Part shown: positions 13,621-16,536 of the stretch, piece after piece
How positions within the stretch are numbered: position 1 is the stretch's first letter
Layout of the letters: every line of letters begins with the position of its first letter
Source: Pseudomonadota bacterium
GTDB lineage: Bacteria; Pseudomonadota; Alphaproteobacteria; Rhizobiales; Beijerinckiaceae
Reading direction: 5' to 3'
NCBI GenBank assembly: GCA_023386115.1
Contig: JAEWKL010000237.1
Coordinates: 1 to 16,536 of the forward strand
Length of the DNA stretch: 16,536 nt
Translations under genes and position numbers: made by a program
The notes under the pieces: model-generated
The model's input: only the letters and a program-made list of their open reading frames with translations
Databases searched by the model: none
Told to the model about the DNA's origin: nothing

Positions 13621-14334
13621 ATGACCGACCTGTTCGAGACGATCCGCCGCGTGCTGGTGCCGATCCACAAGGAGGGCTACCCCTTCATCGCGATCGGCAT
13701 CGTGCTGACGGTGCTCGCCGGCACCTTCGTGCAGTTCCTCGGCTGGATCTTCCTGCTCCTCACGCTGTGGGTCTGCTACTTCTTCCGCGACCCCGAGCGG
13801 ATCGTGCCGGTCGGCGACGGCCTGGTGATCTCGCCGGCGGACGGGCGGGTGAACCTGATCAGCACCGTGCTGCCCCCCTCCGAGCTCGACCTGCCCTCCG
13901 TGCCGATGCTGCGGATCTCGGTCTTCATGAACGTGTTCGATTGCCACGTGAACCGGGTCCCGGTCACGGGCCGCATCGACCAGATCCACTATACCCCGGG
14001 CCTCTTCCTCAATGCCGAACTCGACAAGGCGAGCGAGGACAACGAGCGCAACGGCCTCGTGATCGAGACCCGCCAGAACGGCGAGCCGGTGCGGATCGGC
14101 GTGGTGCAGATCGCCGGCCTCGTGGCGCGCCGCATCGTCGACTGGGTCAAGCCCGGCGACGACCTCACCGTCGGCGACCGGTTCGGCCTGATCCGGTTCG
14201 GCTCGCGGGTCGACGTCTACCTGCCGGCGGGCACCCGCGTGCTGGTCGGCCTCGGCCAGAAGGCGGTGGCGGGCGAGACCGTGCTCGCCGACCTGCGCGG
14301 GACCGGCCCGGTGCGGCAGTTCCGCCGCACCTGA
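13621..14334 (+). CDS. psd: Phosphatidylserine decarboxylase proenzyme (short form)
   Basis: Converts phosphatidylserine to phosphatidylethanolamine at the inner membrane. A hydrophobic segment at about 22-55 anchors it. The 237-residue length marks the short form common in alphaproteobacteria, rather than the E. coli form of about 320. Catalytic features are SPADG with D74, DCHVNRVP with H109, and the self-cleavage site FGS with G194-S195. Family knowledge says S195 becomes the pyruvoyl group after cleavage, leaving a large beta chain and a small alpha chain. Start: ATG at 13621 with GAGGA a few bases upstream; the CCCGAGGA block is duplicated there (13600-13620). It stands 138 bases after the exporter gene and 17 bases before pssA, so psd and pssA are almost certainly one operon. 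Confidence 0.95.
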   Translation: MTDLFETIRRVLVPIHKEGYPFIAIGIVLTVLAGTFVQFLGWIFLLLTLWVCYFFRDPERIVPVGDGLVISPADGRVNLISTVLPPSELDLPSVPMLRISVFMNVFDCHVNRVPVTGRIDQIHYTPGLFLNAELDKASEDNERNGLVIETRQNGEPVRIGVVQIAGLVARRIVDWVKPGDDLTVGDRFGLIRFGSRVDVYLPAGTRVLVGLGQKAVAGETVLADLRGTGPVRQFRRT

Positions 14335-14351
14335 CAGGGGAGGGACCCGCC

Positions 14352-15188
14352 ATGGACGACCTCTTCCCGCCCTTCGCGCCGGAGCCGAACGAGCCGAAGC
14401 CGCGCCGGTTCAAGCCGGTGCCGGTACGGATGATCATTCCCAACATGATCACCCTGATGGCGGTCTGCCTCGGGCTCACCGCAGTACGGTTCGGCTTCGA
14501 GGGCAAGTTCGAGCCGGCGGTGATCGCGATCGTGGCCGCCGCGGTGCTCGACGGCGTCGACGGGCGGGTGGCGCGGCTGCTCAAGGGCACCTCGCGCTTC
14601 GGCGCCGAGCTCGATTCGCTCGCCGACTTCGTCAATTTCGGCTGCGCCCCGGCGCTCATCCTCTACAGCTTCGTGCTGCACAACCTGAAGCAGCTCGGCT
14701 GGATCGTCGCCCTGATCTTCGCCATCGCGATGGCCCTGCGGCTCGCCCGCTTCAACGTGATGCTGGACGATCCCAACCGGCCGGAATGGAAGAAGGACTT
14801 CTTCGTCGGCATGCCGGCCCCGGCCGGCGCGCTGACGGTGATGCTGCCGCTCTACCTGCACTTCCTCGGCTTCGAGATGGCGCCGAGCCTCGCCCCGGTC
14901 GCACTGGTCTACATGCTGGTGATCGCGCTCCTCGTGATCTCCACCGTGCCGACCTTCTCGGGCAAGACCGTCGGCAAGCGGGTGCCGCGGGAATACGTGC
15001 TGCCGATCTTCGTCGTGACGGTGGCGGCGTTCGGGCTCCTGATCAGCTTCCCGTTCGAGATCCTGGCGCTGATGAGCCTCGGCTATCTCGGCGCGATCCC
15101 GATCGGCGCCAACCAGTACCGGCGCAAGCTCAAGGCGGAGGCGGCGCAGAACCCCTCGCTCCCGAGCGACGAGGCGCCGGCGGCGTGA
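14352..15188 (+). CDS. pssA: CDP-diacylglycerol--serine O-phosphatidyltransferase
   Basis: Membrane enzyme of the CDP-alcohol phosphatidyltransferase family that makes phosphatidylserine from CDP-diacylglycerol and serine, feeding Psd encoded just upstream. It has 278 residues and several helices. The catalytic signature is complete: D67 then D70-G71-x2-A74-R75-x8-G84-x3-D88-x3-D92 in LDGVDGRVARLLKGTSRFGA and the following ELDSLADF. The N-terminus is proline-rich (FAPEPNEPKPRRF) and cytosolic. Start: ATG with GGGAGG eight bases upstream. The frame is open upstream through psd, but that part is a shadow of psd in another frame. This is the type II (Gram-positive-like) PssA found in alphaproteobacteria, not the unrelated E. 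coli PssA. Confidence 0.95.
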   Translation: MDDLFPPFAPEPNEPKPRRFKPVPVRMIIPNMITLMAVCLGLTAVRFGFEGKFEPAVIAIVAAAVLDGVDGRVARLLKGTSRFGAELDSLADFVNFGCAPALILYSFVLHNLKQLGWIVALIFAIAMALRLARFNVMLDDPNRPEWKKDFFVGMPAPAGALTVMLPLYLHFLGFEMAPSLAPVALVYMLVIALLVISTVPTFSGKTVGKRVPREYVLPIFVVTVAAFGLLISFPFEILALMSLGYLGAIPIGANQYRRKLKAEAAQNPSLPSDEAPAA

Positions 15189-15210
15189 GGCGCGGGGCCG
15201 GTGCGGCGGG

Positions 15211-15984
15211 TCAGGCCCGCCGTGCCACCACGAAGAGCCGCGGGAAGGGCAGGAGCACCCGCCCGTCCGCTTGCGCCGGATAGGCGCGGGCCAGGGCCGC
15301 CTCGTAGCGGGCGAGATAGTCGGCCTGCTGATCCGGGCTCAGGGGCGACAGGAACGGCCTTAAGCCCGTCGCGCGCACCCATTCGACGATGCCGCGATGG
15401 CCGGCAAGCGGGTGAACGTAAGTCGTGCGCCACAGATCGACCGTGCAGCCTGCCCGCGACAGCCACGCATCGTAATCCTGGAACGAGCCGAGCGTGGTGC
15501 GGGCACCGGACGCGCCGGAGAGCGCGTCGCGGAACGGTGCCTCCGCCGCCACCTCGCGCATCAGCCGGTGCGACGGCTCGTCGAGATTGTCCGGCACCTG
15601 CACGGCGAGGCAGCCGCCCGGCGCCAGGAAGCCGGCGAGGCGCGGCAGCAGGGCCGCGTGGTCCGGCAGCCATTGCAGCACCGCGTTGGCGAAGATCAGG
15701 TCGGGCGGCGCATCCGGCTCCCAGGCGGCGAGGTCGGCCTCGACGAAGGTGAGGCCCGGCAGCGTCCGGCGCGCCTCCTCCAGCATCGCGGGCGAGGAAT
15801 CGAGGCCGGTGATCGCCGCCGCCGGGAAGCGCGCCGCGAGCAGCGCCGTGCTGTTGCCGGGCCCGCAGCCGAGATCGACCACCCGGGCGGGCGCGGCGAG
15901 CGGCACCCGGGCCAGCAGGTCCGCGGCCGGTCGCGTGCGCTCGTCGGCGAATTTCAGGTACTGGCCCGCATCCCAATCCGCCAT
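15211..15984 (-). CDS. tam: Trans-aconitate 2-methyltransferase-like SAM methyltransferase
   Basis: A 257-residue class I methyltransferase very close to Tam in size and layout. It begins MADWDAGQYLKFADERTRPA, the Tam-typical opening (W-x-P/A-x-x-Y-x-x-F-x-D-x-R-x-R-P). Motif I VVDLGCGPGNS is at 35-45; LDSSPAMLEEAR, EADLAAW, and LIFANAVLQWLPDH follow the family order. Known: Tam monomethylates trans-aconitate, a spontaneous by-product that inhibits aconitase. Start: ATG with GGGGAG seven bases upstream; the frame is open to 16170 but that extension overlaps the mscL gene and its promoter. Convergent with pssA (22 bases) and divergent from mscL (94 bases). The symbol is by similarity and could be a related methyltransferase. 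Confidence 0.83.
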   Translation of the reverse strand: MADWDAGQYLKFADERTRPAADLLARVPLAAPARVVDLGCGPGNSTALLAARFPAAAITGLDSSPAMLEEARRTLPGLTFVEADLAAWEPDAPPDLIFANAVLQWLPDHAALLPRLAGFLAPGGCLAVQVPDNLDEPSHRLMREVAAEAPFRDALSGASGARTTLGSFQDYDAWLSRAGCTVDLWRTTYVHPLAGHRGIVEWVRATGLRPFLSPLSPDQQADYLARYEAALARAYPAQADGRVLLPFPRLFVVARRA

Positions 15985-16078
15985 CGGACGACTCCCCTTC
16001 GCGCGGCTGCGCCCCAGCTTGACGGTGTCACGCAGCGTCATGCAGGCGCGCCGAACCGGCGTCGCGAGGAGACCCGAC

Positions 16079-16441
16079 ATGCTCGAGGAATTCAAGAAGT
16101 TCGCCCTGCGGGGGAACGTCGTCGACTTGGCGGTCGGCGTGGTGATCGGCGCGGCCTTCGGCGCCATCACCGGCGGGCTCGACTTCTCGAACTACTACCT
16201 GCCGCTCTCCTCGAAGGTGCAGACCGGCCTCGCCTATGCGGAGGCCAAGAAGCAGGGTGCGGTGGTCGGCTACGGCCAGTTCATCACCGTGGCGCTCAAC
16301 TTCCTGATCGTGGCCTTCGTGCTGTTCGTGGTGATCCGGGCGATGAACCAGATGCAGCGCCGCGAGGAGGTGAAGAAGGAGGATCCGGCCGACGTGAAGC
16401 TCTTGACGGAGATCCGGGATTTGCTGGCGGCGCGGCGGTGA
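16079..16441 (+). CDS. mscL: Large-conductance mechanosensitive channel, with an internal deletion after TM1
   Basis: MscL is a homopentameric inner-membrane channel opening under osmotic downshock. The start MLEEFKKFALRGNVVDLAVG is the family N-terminus, TM2 is around 70-87 (TVALNFLIVAFVLFVVIRAM), and the tail LLTEIRDLL is conserved. The odd part is VIGAAFGAI|TGGLDFSNYY at 23-40. Family members continue FGxIVxSLVxDxIMPxIGxxxGGxDF, so about 16 residues of the outer half of TM1 and the following segment seem to be missing in frame; the protein is 120 residues against about 136-140. The codons at the joint (16160-16168, Gly-Ala-Ile) would be repeated in a full-length alphaproteobacterial gene (FGAI and IGAI), which fits deletion between direct repeats. 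Start: ATG with GAGGAG eight bases upstream. Function is doubtful; an assembly error cannot be ruled out. Confidence 0.88.
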   Translation: MLEEFKKFALRGNVVDLAVGVVIGAAFGAITGGLDFSNYYLPLSSKVQTGLAYAEAKKQGAVVGYGQFITVALNFLIVAFVLFVVIRAMNQMQRREEVKKEDPADVKLLTEIRDLLAARR

Positions 16442-16478
16442 GCGTCTGAGAGCGCTTATGGGATCATCCCACTCGCGA

Positions 16479-16525
16479 CCTCATCCTGAGGTGCGAACGG
16501 AGTGAGCCTCGAAGGAGGCCTCCAG
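16479..16525. repeat. Fragment of a dispersed intergenic repeat at the window end
   Basis: CCTCATCCTGAGG forms a short hairpin arm, followed by GTGCGAACGGAGTGAGCCTC and GAAGGAGGCCTCC. Sequences of the form CTCATCCTGAGG...CTCGAAGG are, from memory, very common dispersed repeats in Hyphomicrobiales genomes. It lies 37 bases after the mscL stop, and the window ends soon after. No further gene is seen in the remaining bases. Confidence 0.5.
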
Positions 16526-16536
16526 AAGTCTCCGAG

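Noticed and set aside
11005..13989. 994-residue minus-strand open frame antisense to the exporter and psd
   Set aside because: His/Asp/Arg-rich composition typical of the antisense frame of GC-rich genes; the plus-strand genes have complete motifs.

Overview
The window is very GC-rich (about 70% by eye), densely coded and strongly biased to G/C at third positions. Gene content (Atm1-type ABC exporter next to psd and pssA, a DUF6356 protein, a DUF1737 protein, a Rhizobiales-type palindromic repeat) points to an alphaproteobacterium of the Hyphomicrobiales, most likely Methylobacterium or a close relative. This is inferred from recognised families, not from a database search. The window reads as ordinary chromosome. 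I see no prophage, plasmid backbone, CRISPR array, rRNA or tRNA.

Layout. 1-700: the 3' end of a xerC-type tyrosine recombinase gene, then a repeat and a long hairpin that ends the convergent MFS gene. 698-2898: a DHA2-type drug-efflux MFS gene with an Lrp/AsnC regulator gene upstream on the same (minus) strand; the regulator is divergent from a small DUF6356 gene. 2897-4647: DUF6356, an orphan SsuA/NMT1-like periplasmic binding protein, and a convergent small exported protein. 4648-5719: mostly non-coding, with an inverted pair of about 28-bp repeats, a 13-bp tandem duplication and one small exported four-cysteine protein. 5720-7915: cysS followed closely by a two-gene MNT nucleotidyltransferase/HEPN pair with a 4-bp overlap. 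7935-8856: a DUF1737 protein (TTG start) and a LOG-family protein, both on the minus strand. 9062-11329: a membrane-anchored LysM protein convergent with an unassigned SAM methyltransferase. 11542-15188: Atm1-like exporter, psd, pssA. 15211-16441: a trans-aconitate methyltransferase-like gene divergent from mscL, then a dispersed-repeat fragment at the window end.

Functional links. psd and pssA encode two successive steps from CDP-diacylglycerol to phosphatidylethanolamine. The Lrp-type regulator sits where it could control itself and either neighbour. The MNT/HEPN genes are spaced like a toxin-antitoxin module riding behind a tRNA-synthetase gene. The most unusual single observation is mscL: the protein keeps both ends of the family but appears to lack about 16 residues after the first half of TM1, at a point where a short direct repeat would explain an in-frame deletion. 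Several starts are non-ATG (GTG for the Lrp gene, TTG for the DUF1737 and exporter genes).
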